Part shown: positions 33,919 to 44,903 of the stretch, in pieces | Layout of the letters: every line of letters begins with the position of its first letter | Numbering within the stretch: position 1 is the first letter of the stretch | Assembly: GCA_015350385.1 (NCBI GenBank) | Contig: WNKI01000001.1 | Span: 1,729,870 to 1,793,869, forward strand | Source: Aculops lycopersici | Taxonomy: Eukaryota; Arthropoda; Arachnida; Trombidiformes; Eriophyidae | DNA: 64,000 bases | Direction: 5' to 3' | Made by a program: the position numbers and the translations under genes | Notes under the pieces: generated by a model | Told to the model about the DNA's origin: nothing | The model's input: the letters and a program-made list of their open reading frames with translations, nothing else | Database searches by the model: none

Positions 33919-36900
33919 ATGAGAGATAGCAGTAGTAGCAAGAATACGATTGTGATGCGTGAACTTTGTTTGAGAAAAGATCAGAATCAAGGATTTAACA
34001 CTTCATATTGCCACAAAAGGCCACTAGAGAGAGGAAGGCGAATGGCCAAATTGAATGTTATGCATAGCTCAGCTCAATTTTATGGCGGGCCTACGCAATC
34101 GATGTCGAAGAGATTAGTGTCCCTCAAATCCTCGGCCAGATTGAATAACACTAACCGCAAATTCACACAAGAAAACAACCACCACCAAAACCACAATTAC
34201 CTGACGCTAGCTGCGACACCAATCAGTGTCGCCACCATGACCAACATGAGGCCCAAGCAACAGAAGCAGCAGCAGAGGCACAGAAGACTCCAGAAACCAG
34301 AAATACAAATGATTTTATCCATATCTACGTTCCTCTTGCTGCTGGTGATTTCCAGTGCAACAATCATTATGACAACAGGTGAAACTCTCGATCATCCCTC
34401 GGTGGTTTCATCTCTCATTTCCGCCTCAAACTCGAACTCAAATTCAGACTCGCAGGTGGCCATTGCCACCTCGTCCAGCGATGAGCCAATAAAGCCACTG
34501 GCTGCAATCGAGTCATTTGCGTCCACAAGTAACGAGGCCAAGTGGAACCAAGACGAGGCCACTAAACAGGTAGCTTCATCGTCGGCAAGCGAGTCGAGTG
34601 CAAAGATAGCTAAAGAGGTAGAGCAGCAGCAGTCAGTGGAAGTTGTTAAGCCAGTCGAAGTGCTGCAAGCATCCGAGACAAACCAAGCGGAAGTTGGCGA
34701 CGGTAACCAGTCAAATAGTCAACAAACAAAAGGTGGTAATGAATCGAGTCAAATTCAGCAATCGGCCGATTCAAATGCATCAAACGAACAGCAGCAGCAG
34801 CAACAACAACAACAACAGGTTGTGCAACAGCAGCAAGAGGAGGTGCCGGCCGTCGGGAGCCAAGAGGACCTGAACTCGGGCCAGCGACAGCAGCAGCAAC
34901 AACAGGTTGTCATTGAGGACTCCAATCAACCGCAGCAACAACAGCAAATCCAACAAGTTGACGCCGACCAACAGCTGATTGCCTCCGTTGGTGGCATTCA
35001 ATCCGAACCCACGGAGTCGACGAGAATCAATGTCCTTGGCAGTCAGTCGACGTCTGAGAATGGTTTGGTTAACGAGAGATTTGGTCGGAAGTCGATAGTT
35101 GGCACAGAGTTGAGCATTGAGGAGCAAAACGCAAAAGCTCAAGTTGGCTCACGTGCAACTAAGGGATCGCGGAGCATCAAGAGAGCCTTTGGCGGGCACA
35201 TGGGCGTTTTTGGTCGGAAGCGAGCGCAACACCAGAGTCAACAGCAGCAACAACAACAGATCGACGAACAGGTGGTTAATCAGGAGATTATCTCAACAAC
35301 CACCAGAGCACCAACAAAGACTCACCGAGGCCAAGAGCACCACAACCATCACCATTACTACTACCAAACAGTGGCACCCGCAATTACCACTGGCCAGCCG
35401 TCGCACAATAGCAATAGTGATAATTACAATGGCAGCAATAGCAAGAAGCAGCAGCAGAATTCAGGTAAACTGAAGAGCGGCGACTATCCAGATTATCGCG
35501 AGATTTTGGTTCAGCCGGATCAAATTGAGCGAAAGCAACAAGCGCACCAAAATCAACAGGTCGAGCAAGAGCAGCAGCAAGTTGAGCAGCAAAAGATTGA
35601 GCAGGGACAAATGAGCGACGCTGAGTTGAACGAGCAACTTCCGGCCGTTACCGACCAACAGGTAATCCAGGAAACAACAACCTCTTCCACCTCGAACAAT
35701 GAGCAGCAGCAGCAGCAGCAACAACAACAACAGCAATCGAATGAGCAGCAAGTGCAGCAGTTGATTGAGTCGCAATCGCCCCTTGGCGAGCAAATTACTC
35801 AGCAACAACCTTTCATCAGATTGTCAAATATTGCCACAATCAACAGCACAAGTGGCGCCAATGGAAACTCCAGCGGCGGCGGCGGCGGCGAGATGAAACT
35901 AATGCGAATCTACGTCATCGACTTGGACCAAAAGTTGGTTGTCGGCGGAACCGGAAATTCTGCGAAGTCCAAATCTGGTCAGCACGATAATAGTAATACC
36001 AATTATCAGTCAGGTGAAAAGTCGTCAGCGTCCGCATATAACACCACTAGTCAGCAAGAGCAGGTTGTTCAGCACGAGGTTGCCGTGAGCAACCAGGAGG
36101 AGCACCCGCCATCAACAAGTGCCTATGCAAAGCCAACCACTTCTCACCCGGGCCCAAGCGACTACTCGTCGTCCTCAGCGGCGGCGGCGGTAGCGGCCGA
36201 CTATGGAACCACTCAGGAACCATACAAACCTCAGCAGCAGCAGCAATCGGAACAAGTGAGCGGCCAGTTACCCGAAGGTTACGTGTTTGTAGATCGCGAC
36301 CAGCTCCAGGGCAACCTGAGCCAATTGGTGGCCGAGATGCATCAGCACGAGCACTCGATTGCTCAGTCCCAATCGCAGCTCCAACTGCCCACAAACCACG
36401 GGCCAAATAGTAACTACACAAGCACGGCACAAGCCCAAGCTGAAGGGTACCACGTTCAAGCGGCCGGCTTGGCCTACGAGCCAATGGGCACGACTTCCAA
36501 TGGTAATGGCAACTACAATTCCTCGACCAGCGCCCAAGTGTCTGGCCCAAGCGATGGGCTGCCAATGGGTGCTTATGGATCCAGCTCGAGATTGCAGCAC
36601 GGAAACAACAAGTTGACGGTCGCCTACCCGGCGGTTCAAGAGCACCACCAAATTGCGGCCGCTCCCGTTTATCCTGCGCCCGTAGCGCAACAGCAGCACC
36701 ACGACAACTACCACCACCAACCGGCGCAGGTGTACCAATCTGTGCCCCAGTACATTGCGCCTCAATACTCAACAAGTGGTGCTGGTGGCCAATACAAGAC
36801 AGGGAACCTGGATAACGAGTACGAGTTTCAACAGATGCAACAGCAGCAACACCATCAGGGGCTAGCCTACGGTTGGCCAGCACAGCATCAGCATCAACAA

Positions 36901-39900
36901 TATGAAAACTACAGCGGCAGTGGCAGTGGTAATTACACAAGCTCGCAAGGTGGTTACGCTAACAACGGTGGCAGACTTGTCCAGGCTCCTCAACATCCAA
37001 ATCAGAATCCACACCAGCAACAGCAACAGCAACAACAACAGTACAACCACAACCACAACCACTACCAACAACTAGACAAACATCACGCCAACTATACGCA
37101 AGGCGCCAGCTACTCGATGGCCGGTCACACCAACGACACTCGCCAACAAGCGGCAGGTAACTACTCGCTGCCCTCCTACCACCAGGCTGGCGCAGAATCG
37201 ACTCAGATGTATCAACAGCCGCAGATGCAATACAACGCAATGGACACCTACACGACGCCTTACGGAGCGCAAGTAGTCCAACAGCAGCAGCAGCAACAAC
37301 AACAACAACACTACTCAGGTGAGCCTGCACAAAACCACCGCCAGTTGTCGTCGTCGTATTACAATGAGCAGCAGCAGCAGCAACAGCAACAACACAACTC
37401 ACCTGCGCACCTTGCGCCGCCAAACTCTTATAAAGTAACAACGGGAGCAGCAGGAGCGCAACCTCAACCTCTACCTCAGCAACAAGCAAACCCCAACTCT
37501 CACCTCGACCAACGCTGGAGACCACTAGACTACTCGGCTCCAACGGCCGGCGCCCAGGTCATCGGCACCGCCAACTACTCAAGCTCTAGCGCGGCCATAG
37601 TTCCCGGTCATTCCTATGGCGCTTCTGCTTCTGCCTCCCCTTCTCCTGTCAATGGATACAAGGATCACGACGTCGTGAGCCTGGCCCAGCAGCAGCAGCA
37701 GCAGCAACAACAACAACAACAACAACAATACTCTGGCCTTCAAAACTACACCGGCCACCAGATAGACGCCCAACACGCGCCACTCAATTACAATCACAAT
37801 TCAACAGGCTCGAGTTCATCATCTTCTTCCTATGCTCAGTTGCCCAGGAAACAGTCGACTTATGGCAGTGGCAGTGGCAATGGAAACAAACAACAATTGG
37901 CCTATGTAAACACCACGGCCGAGCACCATTCTAACTCGATGGCTGCGGCCGCGCTGGACTCTGCCGCGTATGACAATGGAGGAAACCAAGTGCCCGTTTA
38001 CTTTACCTCAACTTCGAACTACGCTAATGACGCGCCCAGTCTTGTGCTCCAGCAGCAGCAGCAGCAGCAGCAAGTGCACAGTGGCAATGGCACTCTTAAC
38101 CAAGCTCATCCATCATTGCCAACCTCCTATCACCAATATAACGGAACGACGTCTGGTGGCGGCGGCAACGGCGAGCAGAGCTACCGGCCAACAGGCCAAG
38201 CTGGCGTGACTAATGAGCAGCAACACCAATCCATGGGCTCGGGTTACGCTCAAATGGATTCATCTTTGACGGGCGCCGAGTACCAGAGTCAGCAAAACCA
38301 GAACTCCACCAGGAGCAATCAGCACTTAAAGTCCCAATACCAAAATGGCAACAATTATCACTCGGCAAACCAACAGCAGCAGCAACAACATCAACACCGT
38401 CGCCCACAAAATGGAAACGGCGGCGGCAACGGCGGCCAATACTTGGCCGTCTCGGGACCACCTGTCGGCGACGGAGTCTACGAGTCCGACCCATCGGTTG
38501 ACTCGGCTGCTTCCGCTGGCTACGACTCGCCCGGCGCGGCTGTGGCCGACTCGCTGGGTAGCGAGCAGGAAGAGCAGCAATATGAGCAGGAAGTGCCCAC
38601 TCTGCCGCGTGGCAATCGCGCAGGGGCACAAAAGGGCAACTATCAAAAGTTAAGGCAACAGGCGGCCAGAGGCGCCAAGTTGACGCGTGCCAAGCAATCG
38701 ATGAAGCAGCACGGTGGGGATTCGTACGGTTCAATTTCTGGTCCAATTAGTGCCAGCGAGTATCAGGCGGCACACGAGCAATCGATGGAGAGTGGACACT
38801 ACAGTCATCAGGAGAATCCAGGCATTGGAATGCCACGACCGCAAGCTTACGGAATGCAGCGGCCCCTCGGAGCCTATCAGCCTCAGCAACAACAAGTGGG
38901 ATACGCGCCAAATTCCGTGTCCTATAGGCCAATGCAAAGCGGAAGTGGCAAGAGTTTGTTGAGTTGGGAGACGATTAGCTCGGCGGCGAGCAGTGCGGCC
39001 AAGCGTTTGCCTTCGTTGACTAGCATTTTGGCCATTCCATTCAACGCAGTTCAACAAAACAAGGTTCTATATCCAACCGCAAACTACCCACCGCCACCGT
39101 CGGCTCACATGCACAATCAAATGCCGTACGGCAACCAGCAGCATCAGCAGCAGCCGCAGCCGCAGCAACAGCAACAAGTGATTCAATTTCCGAAGAGTGC
39201 CCACTACGATCGGGATGTTTCCAATTTCCACAGGCCCTACCCATTGAGGTACATGTCGCCGCATGGCGACAGCGGAAGTGGCTACGGCGAAGGTCAACAG
39301 GCGGCCGGCCAAGAGTCTGGCTACTCGTCGTCGGCAGACGATCTTAGCGATCTCCACTCGAGCTCATCCTCGTCGGGCGACTCCTCTGATAACGGGATCC
39401 TGAGCGGGAGCCAAGAGCAAGCCGAGAACAATGGCGAGCTAAGCGGCGGCACCGATTCCAGTTTGCCCAATCTGACGCCGGAAGTGGAGCCAACAATTGT
39501 CATGAAGGCAGGCAAGTCGCCGCATAGAGTCAACGGAACTATCGCAGGTGCGGGCGAGATTAGCCAAGAGTCGCACAAGCAACAGGTGGCCGAGGTGAGC
39601 GACTTGGCCGAGATTGACGCGGACAAGATTGCCGCGGCAAACGGAAAACAATCAACAGGTCGCCGTCCGACTGGACCGCTCAGTGGTAAGGTGGCCAAAA
39701 TTAACAGCTTCAACAACAAAAACAAGCCAACTAAACAGCAATCAGCAAGCGATTCTGCGGCTCACGCTGCCATCTTGTCATCCATCGAACAACAATTGGC
39801 TGACGAGACTCCAATTCCACCCAAAATGTCGGGCAATAGCAACAAGCAACAGCCACGAAGAAGACCCAAGAAGACAAGACCAGTGCCACAACTCGGCGGC

Positions 39901-40278
39901 GAGTTTGTGGAGCCAAACATCAGCGGTGGTCTTGGCGGAAACGGTGGCGAGCCTCTCAGTTTGGAGTCGCTACCTGCCGACCAGCAGCGACTCTTGCTTA
40001 TGAAGGGAGCGAAGATGCCACAGCCACCTGTTGGTGGTGTCATGTTTCCAGCATCGAGTAGTGCAGCGCTTGGCGCCGCCGGACCGGAAGCAGGACTGTA
40101 CGGAGCTGGCCCGCTAGCTCCACAAGCCAGACCAATGGGGCCGAGCTCAGTTCAAATTGGCCAGTACAAGATCACGCCCCAGACTCAGTTTATGCAGAAC
40201 ATTTTGGAACCCTCGCGCCAGGCGCTAGGCCAATACTTTAAACAGTACATCGGACAGCTCGGCCAGTTTGCAGGTTAA
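33919..40278 (+). CDS. Giant Gln/Tyr/Ser-rich secreted or membrane-anchored protein
   Basis: Not recognised. One open frame of 2,119 residues runs from the first ATG (33919). A strong hydrophobic segment (MILSISTFLLLLVISSATIIMTTG, residues 131-154) begins with its own in-frame ATG at 34309. Starting there gives a classical signal peptide; starting at 33919 gives a type II membrane anchor. The rest is low complexity: many poly-Gln runs, and a long central region rich in Gln, Tyr, Gly, Ser and His with many NYS/NYT/NGT N-glycosylation sequons, which favours an extracellular location. Residues 423-435 (AFGGHMGVFG-RKR) follow a KR pair and resemble an amidated-peptide cassette; a second FGRK is at 388-391. 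The C terminus (ITPQTQFMQNILEPSRQALG...) looks less repetitive and possibly folded. Candidates include a matrix, cuticle, silk-like or glandular protein; none is supported by a known domain. AATAAA follows at 40382. Confidence 0.75.
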   Translation: MRDSSSSKNTIVMRELCLRKDQNQGFNTSYCHKRPLERGRRMAKLNVMHSSAQFYGGPTQSMSKRLVSLKSSARLNNTNRKFTQENNHHQNHNYLTLAATPISVATMTNMRPKQQKQQQRHRRLQKPEIQMILSISTFLLLLVISSATIIMTTGETLDHPSVVSSLISASNSNSNSDSQVAIATSSSDEPIKPLAAIESFASTSNEAKWNQDEATKQVASSSASESSAKIAKEVEQQQSVEVVKPVEVLQASETNQAEVGDGNQSNSQQTKGGNESSQIQQSADSNASNEQQQQQQQQQQVVQQQQEEVPAVGSQEDLNSGQRQQQQQQVVIEDSNQPQQQQQIQQVDADQQLIASVGGIQSEPTESTRINVLGSQSTSENGLVNERFGRKSIVGTELSIEEQNAKAQVGSRATKGSRSIKRAFGGHMGVFGRKRAQHQSQQQQQQQIDEQVVNQEIISTTTRAPTKTHRGQEHHNHHHYYYQTVAPAITTGQPSHNSNSDNYNGSNSKKQQQNSGKLKSGDYPDYREILVQPDQIERKQQAHQNQQVEQEQQQVEQQKIEQGQMSDAELNEQLPAVTDQQVIQETTTSSTSNNEQQQQQQQQQQQSNEQQVQQLIESQSPLGEQITQQQPFIRLSNIATINSTSGANGNSSGGGGGEMKLMRIYVIDLDQKLVVGGTGNSAKSKSGQHDNSNTNYQSGEKSSASAYNTTSQQEQVVQHEVAVSNQEEHPPSTSAYAKPTTSHPGPSDYSSSSAAAAVAADYGTTQEPYKPQQQQQSEQVSGQLPEGYVFVDRDQLQGNLSQLVAEMHQHEHSIAQSQSQLQLPTNHGPNSNYTSTAQAQAEGYHVQAAGLAYEPMGTTSNGNGNYNSSTSAQVSGPSDGLPMGAYGSSSRLQHGNNKLTVAYPAVQEHHQIAAAPVYPAPVAQQQHHDNYHHQPAQVYQSVPQYIAPQYSTSGAGGQYKTGNLDNEYEFQQMQQQQHHQGLAYGWPAQHQHQQYENYSGSGSGNYTSSQGGYANNGGRLVQAPQHPNQNPHQQQQQQQQQYNHNHNHYQQLDKHHANYTQGASYSMAGHTNDTRQQAAGNYSLPSYHQAGAESTQMYQQPQMQYNAMDTYTTPYGAQVVQQQQQQQQQQHYSGEPAQNHRQLSSSYYNEQQQQQQQQHNSPAHLAPPNSYKVTTGAAGAQPQPLPQQQANPNSHLDQRWRPLDYSAPTAGAQVIGTANYSSSSAAIVPGHSYGASASASPSPVNGYKDHDVVSLAQQQQQQQQQQQQQQYSGLQNYTGHQIDAQHAPLNYNHNSTGSSSSSSSYAQLPRKQSTYGSGSGNGNKQQLAYVNTTAEHHSNSMAAAALDSAAYDNGGNQVPVYFTSTSNYANDAPSLVLQQQQQQQQVHSGNGTLNQAHPSLPTSYHQYNGTTSGGGGNGEQSYRPTGQAGVTNEQQHQSMGSGYAQMDSSLTGAEYQSQQNQNSTRSNQHLKSQYQNGNNYHSANQQQQQQHQHRRPQNGNGGGNGGQYLAVSGPPVGDGVYESDPSVDSAASAGYDSPGAAVADSLGSEQEEQQYEQEVPTLPRGNRAGAQKGNYQKLRQQAARGAKLTRAKQSMKQHGGDSYGSISGPISASEYQAAHEQSMESGHYSHQENPGIGMPRPQAYGMQRPLGAYQPQQQQVGYAPNSVSYRPMQSGSGKSLLSWETISSAASSAAKRLPSLTSILAIPFNAVQQNKVLYPTANYPPPPSAHMHNQMPYGNQQHQQQPQPQQQQQVIQFPKSAHYDRDVSNFHRPYPLRYMSPHGDSGSGYGEGQQAAGQESGYSSSADDLSDLHSSSSSSGDSSDNGILSGSQEQAENNGELSGGTDSSLPNLTPEVEPTIVMKAGKSPHRVNGTIAGAGEISQESHKQQVAEVSDLAEIDADKIAAANGKQSTGRRPTGPLSGKVAKINSFNNKNKPTKQQSASDSAAHAAILSSIEQQLADETPIPPKMSGNSNKQQPRRRPKKTRPVPQLGGEFVEPNISGGLGGNGGEPLSLESLPADQQRLLLMKGAKMPQPPVGGVMFPASSSAALGAAGPEAGLYGAGPLAPQARPMGPSSVQIGQYKITPQTQFMQNILEPSRQALGQYFKQYIGQLGQFAG
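35185..35223 (+). other. Amidated-peptide-like cassette in the Gln-rich protein
   Basis: Codes AFGGHMGVFG followed by RKR and preceded by KR. In neuropeptide precursors, dibasic cleavage followed by Gly conversion would give AFGGHMGVF-amide. Another FGRK lies at 35080-35091, with near-identical DNA (TTTGGTCGGAAG). Processing is inferred only from the motif. Confidence 0.4.
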
Positions 40279-43200
40279 ATTTAAAACTAATAAGCGAGAA
40301 AAAGTGAGTAAAAAGAAGCAACATATAGCCAAAATAATGTAAATTGTATAGGTAGAGGAGAGAAAATGTATTTGTTGTACAAATAAACAGTGGAACCTCG
40401 TGTTTGTTGGATCAAATTTCACAAATTTCATGCGTGAACTCACTATTTGATTGAAAATTAAAATGAATTCCGAGAAATGAGCAACGTGAGCGTGTTGGGC
40501 AATCAACAGTTGGTTTGATTAACTGCCCGCTCGCTCTCCCTTCTGAGCAGAGGGCGCTCTCAAGTTGGCGCCCGGCTTGTTTTTTGCGCGCCCCTTGCTC
40601 GCGTGAGAATCGACGAGATACTGTTAACTCGTTTGGGAATTTGTCTTTCTATCTTTCTCGTGTCTATCAGACGACGAAACTCGACCGAAACGAGAGCCCT
40701 CTTCCCTCCGATTTCCAAGAACGATATCAACAAAAGTTGTCCAGGTAAGCGTCAATTGTTGTAGCTCTTGTCGTCGTCGTCGTCGCTGCAGACGAGTGGG
40801 CGCCAAGCAAATGAGCTCAGCATGGGAACGAGCCGGCGGCCAACTGGGCGCGACTCTCCTCTAGTTCCTGGTTGATGAGATGCATTGCAATCCCTTTCAA
40901 TTGAGGCAAGTCACGAGCTTTTGGTAAGGATCGCAAATTTAGGTGACATGTTGCTTGTTTTTCCAACTCTCGTCATGGAAGTGAGTCGAGAATTGAAGTG
41001 GTGAGATTAGGGCACACAAGAAGTGGACCAAACTAAACTTCAATTCAAAACTACAACATCTAATCCCATAAACGCGACGAGCAGCCTCAGCAGCAACTGG
41101 CCACCACTACCAGGCCGTCACTGCTGCTGCTGCTGCTGCTGAATCGAAACGTTTACCTGGGCATCTCATTTATCTCTCGAGTGGGCAACTGTAGCGCCCG
41201 CTTCCAGTGGTTTGGTTTAGTTTTTTGAGCTGCTGCTGCTAATGCAGCAGAAACAGGAGTAGCATCGCATCACGGTTGTGACTTTTGCCAAGTCTCGCCC
41301 TCGAAATCAAACCTCGGGGATTCAGATTAGATGAGATCGAGAGCAAATTAGTGTCGTCGTCTTGGTTTGCTCCTAAAAACTAATTCCAACTCCGCTACAA
41401 CAACCAATGCAACCACTACAACTAGTTGTCGCTTGTTCTGCTCGCCTAGTTTGCGCGGGTCGTCGCTATTGTCTACAAGCTCGTTCACCTTGTTTCCTTG
41501 TTACCTACTTGGCGCTCGTTTACCTGAGCGCATCAAGGGTACAGGTAATGATGAAGGTAAAGGTAAAGGTAAACGAGTGATGGCCACACCGAAGCTTTGA
41601 TTTGTTGGCCATCTTTAGTGGTAGTGGTAGTGGTAGTGTGGGCCATCTTTACCTGAGCAGCAGCGGCGCTCGTTGGCCGAAGTGGCGGGTAATAATTGTT
41701 ACCGGCGATTGTGAGTGATGGCGACAACAGGAGACAAGAGAACACTGCACAATACAATGATCGACTGGTCATATCATATCAAATCGAATCAAATCAAATC
41801 AGCCAGCCATCTTATTGGAACATAAATTTAAAGTTGATTCAAGTGCGCGAAGGCGAGTTGCAGGTAACAGCAGCTTCTCTCTCCCGTCATCGACTTAACG
41901 ATCCATCGACTTGTCGCTCCGATCAGTTCAAACGATTGAGGTGAACTCTGAAACTCCCTCGTTGATTGGAGATTGTTGCAGTCAGCGCTACTGCTGCTGC
42001 TCATAATCTCTGGGGCCATAAAAGTTTAGCGCCTGGAGCAAAAGTCGAAGTGTCACTTGTTCGCTCTTTAAAGTTTGCCACCAAATCAACTCACTGACCT
42101 TCTAATCATTTGAACCGAACAGAACCGAACCGAGCTGATGATCATCATGATGAAAACTGAACCACGACATCGCAAAGCCCAACTAGAACGTTGAAAGTTG
42201 AAAATTGAAACTCTAACCGGCACCTAGCAGTTTGATTTGGCATTGAAAATCTAATTCGAAGTATACAACGAGGAAAAAAGCCCCTAGCATAGTTATCGTT
42301 ACACCTTCGTGCTCGTCAACTATATTACAATGCACACAGAGGACAAATGAGAGAGACAAAATTGACAATCCCAAATCCCGAGCCGCGAGTGCAACTGAAA
42401 CCAGAGTCTGAAACTGCAGAAGCAGCCCATTGAACTTGCATTAGAGGGGAGCTGGCGCCAAGAGGACTCGTCGTAGTCGCTTGCCAACTGCTGCTGCTGC
42501 TGCTGCTGCTACCATCTGAAACTCCGAGAGTTGGATAGAAAACTGGAGGAGAAACTCGGACTCGTTTGTCGTTGTTTTGGATTTGTTTAGTTTGGTTTAG
42601 TTGTGGTGATAGTGGTAGTGGTCGTGGTCGTGGTGGTTTTCGATGAGCAAAGTTGTTGGCCAAGGGAGAGGATAAAAGTCCATTTGGGATCCCTTCAGTT
42701 TACTGCTCATTTCTAAAGTTCGAACTCCAACTACCACTTCTACTGTTCAGTGGCAGTGGTGGTGGTGGTGGTGGAAAAAGAGCAGAAGCATATGACCAAG
42801 TGACGAGCAACGAATCTAACCTTCGCCTATCTGATGATTTGGGCCCGCGTCGACTGCCCGGGCGCCGCGAAATGTTAGCTCGCAAGTTGTACTTTTTGCC
42901 TGCCTGCCTGCCTGCCTTTCCACTTCCACTTCCATTTTCATCTCCAGCTCTCGAACCCGAGTCTTTGGTCTTCGATTCCAGTGTCTTGTGTCCCCAGTCT
43001 ACACAACTCTCGGCCACTAGCGCCGAGAGTAGCAGCAACAGCTGACTTTGCAGCAAGAGTACATTAGACCGACAGGCACCAAAAGGATCCAGGCAGCAAA
43101 TCGAGTGGCCGGCCGGCCGGCTTCCCACTGAAAGTCTCTCTCCAGTTATAATCACACTCCTCGATGTCCGTCCGTCTTCCGTATAAATGCATATACAGAG

Positions 43201-43838
43201 AACTAAAGAGACCAGCAGCGAGGACAATTCAAGCGCATGAATAGAATATCATGATCTCGTCGAGGATCTGAAGGAAGCTGCTTTTATGTGGTCACTGCGC
43301 AGCTTCCAATGCGCAGGCCTCACCAAGAGGAACCACCAAACTGTTGATGCTCACCTACTACTACTACTGCTGCTGCTACTACTACTTGTAGCTTTTGGCT
43401 TGTGGCAATCAATTTACCGGGCAAAAAACTCCTACCGCTACCGGAGCAACTAGCCAACGACAGCAACAGCAACAGCAACAACCACAACAACAACAATAAC
43501 CTTGCGCAGTATTGATTTGCCATCTGCCAACCAGTGAGCCAGCGACACCAGATTAGATGGAAAATCCAATTTGGCGCTAGTTGGTGTCATCGTCTTTTAG
43601 TAGCGATCGTGTTGTTCGCCCAACAACAACAACAACAACAACGAGTCGCTTATAAACGTTGATCAGTCTGCTCGAGTCAATCAGTTGGAGGCGAGAGTTT
43701 CAAGAGCGAGGATAAATTAGATTGGATTTGAATTGAATTGATCTAAAAGAGCAACAAGCTCACCAAATGGAAACGCGAGACAAACTCAGTGGCAACAAAC
43801 CAAACGCAGTGTTGCTAGCAGAGTGAGTGACCAAAACG
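40279..43838. other. Non-coding stretch between the two unidentified genes
   Basis: After the poly(A) signal I see no gene. Simple repeats include (GCT)n near 41120-41140, degenerate (AAAGGT)n near 41558-41575, (GTAGTG)n near 41620-41640, (CTG)n near 42487-42510 and (CCTG)n near 42899-42916. Multiple short frames on both strands cross these repeats and are not supported as genes. Confidence 0.45.
40382..40387 (+). other. Poly(A) signal AATAAA of the Gln-rich gene
   Basis: A canonical AATAAA 104 bases after the stop codon of the 2,119-residue protein, followed about 17 bases later by a GT-rich stretch (CGTGTTTGTTGG). Confidence 0.65.
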
Positions 43839-44903
43839 ATGATTAGCATCACTGTACACCACAACAACCAACAGCAAGAGCAAATACAACACCTGAATCA
43901 AAATAAAAACCTAGAAACACACAATCTTAGTGGCAAGAATCAAACCGGAAGTGGGATTACTGGAGAGTTAGAACTGAGCAGCAGGCGAATAACAAAGAGA
44001 AGAATGACTAGACATTGGAAATCAGACTCACTTCCGAGTCCCAAGTTGCCAAAGGACTGTGTCGAGGTCAAGGTCAACGGGAGATCGCATTTCGTTTGGC
44101 CGCCGCCGCCATCGACAATTGCGGCAAAGTCGCCCATTGATCTGAAGATTCAGCAGCTGCGATCGCCGAGGGAAGACTTAATATACAACAACAACAATAA
44201 CAAACTACAGCAGCCGCCACTTAGAGACTTGAACGGAAACTATTGCGAGTCCAACGAAGAGCTGAAGCAGCAGCACCACCACCACCACCACCAAGAACAA
44301 AGGGAGCCAATTGAGCTTAGTAAGCCGCCGTCGCCAAGACCAAGGAAGTCGAGCGTCATTAATGTAGAGGAAGAGAAGGAGAAGATCGACCGTAACAATA
44401 CGAAGACTGATTCGAAGGAGGACTTCGGAAGATTAAACTCGACAAAGGTCAGCTCATTGTCGTCAACCCAACGCCCGATCCACGGACTCCACTCGCGTTC
44501 AGTTAGTCTGATTGTAAGTCCCGAGTTTAGTTCCGATTCGGACAGCGAGTGGCTCGCGGTTGGGCGGCGCCGCACCTTGCCCCGCCTACTCCGAAGGACA
44601 CGCCTCCTGCCGGTGGACAACACAAAGGCGGCGCAATGTGGCGAAGATCAAATAGAGCAAGAGTTTCGTGGGCCAGAAGTGAAGCCAGCGATCAAGGTTG
44701 CAAGTAACGAAGCAGAGCAACAACAACAGCAGTCAGTCACAGTGAAGAACGAAAACAAAGCGGAAGCGGAAATGGAACTAGCAGCGGGACTAGATACCGC
44801 GAAGCTAAACCCAGAGGCGGAAGTTAGCCAGTGGCGCCAAACTGGCAAGTGGTTGAGGGAAATAAGCGACGAGTTTGCAAAGTCGCGCAGATGGACAATC
44901 TAA
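43839..44903 (+). CDS. Unidentified basic protein with C-terminal BH3-like motif
   Basis: A 354-residue frame from the first ATG (43839) after an in-frame stop at 43824-43826. No domain is recognised over most of its length: Gln/Asn-rich N terminus, a KRRMTRHWKSDSLPSPKLP segment, a prolonged His run (HHHHHHH near residue 150), a Pro/Ser segment, an acidic/Ser patch (SPEFSSDSDSEWLAVG) and an Arg-rich stretch (RRRTLPRLLRRTRLL). The last residues read GKWLREISDEFAKSRRWTI. LREISDEF (339-346) fits the core of a BH3 motif (hydrophobic, x2, hydrophobic, small, Asp, x, hydrophobic) and resembles BIM LRRIGDEF, although the first BH3 hydrophobic position would be Thr335. A pro-apoptotic BH3-only function is a hypothesis. 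Codon structure and length support a real gene; the start may lie in an upstream exon. Confidence 0.65.
   Translation: MISITVHHNNQQQEQIQHLNQNKNLETHNLSGKNQTGSGITGELELSSRRITKRRMTRHWKSDSLPSPKLPKDCVEVKVNGRSHFVWPPPPSTIAAKSPIDLKIQQLRSPREDLIYNNNNNKLQQPPLRDLNGNYCESNEELKQQHHHHHHQEQREPIELSKPPSPRPRKSSVINVEEEKEKIDRNNTKTDSKEDFGRLNSTKVSSLSSTQRPIHGLHSRSVSLIVSPEFSSDSDSEWLAVGRRRTLPRLLRRTRLLPVDNTKAAQCGEDQIEQEFRGPEVKPAIKVASNEAEQQQQQSVTVKNENKAEAEMELAAGLDTAKLNPEAEVSQWRQTGKWLREISDEFAKSRRWTI

Noticed and set aside
36047..38746. Long minus-strand frames opposite the Gln-rich gene
   Set aside because: They are shadows: CAG/CAA repeats leave Leu-rich or Val-rich frames open on the other strand.
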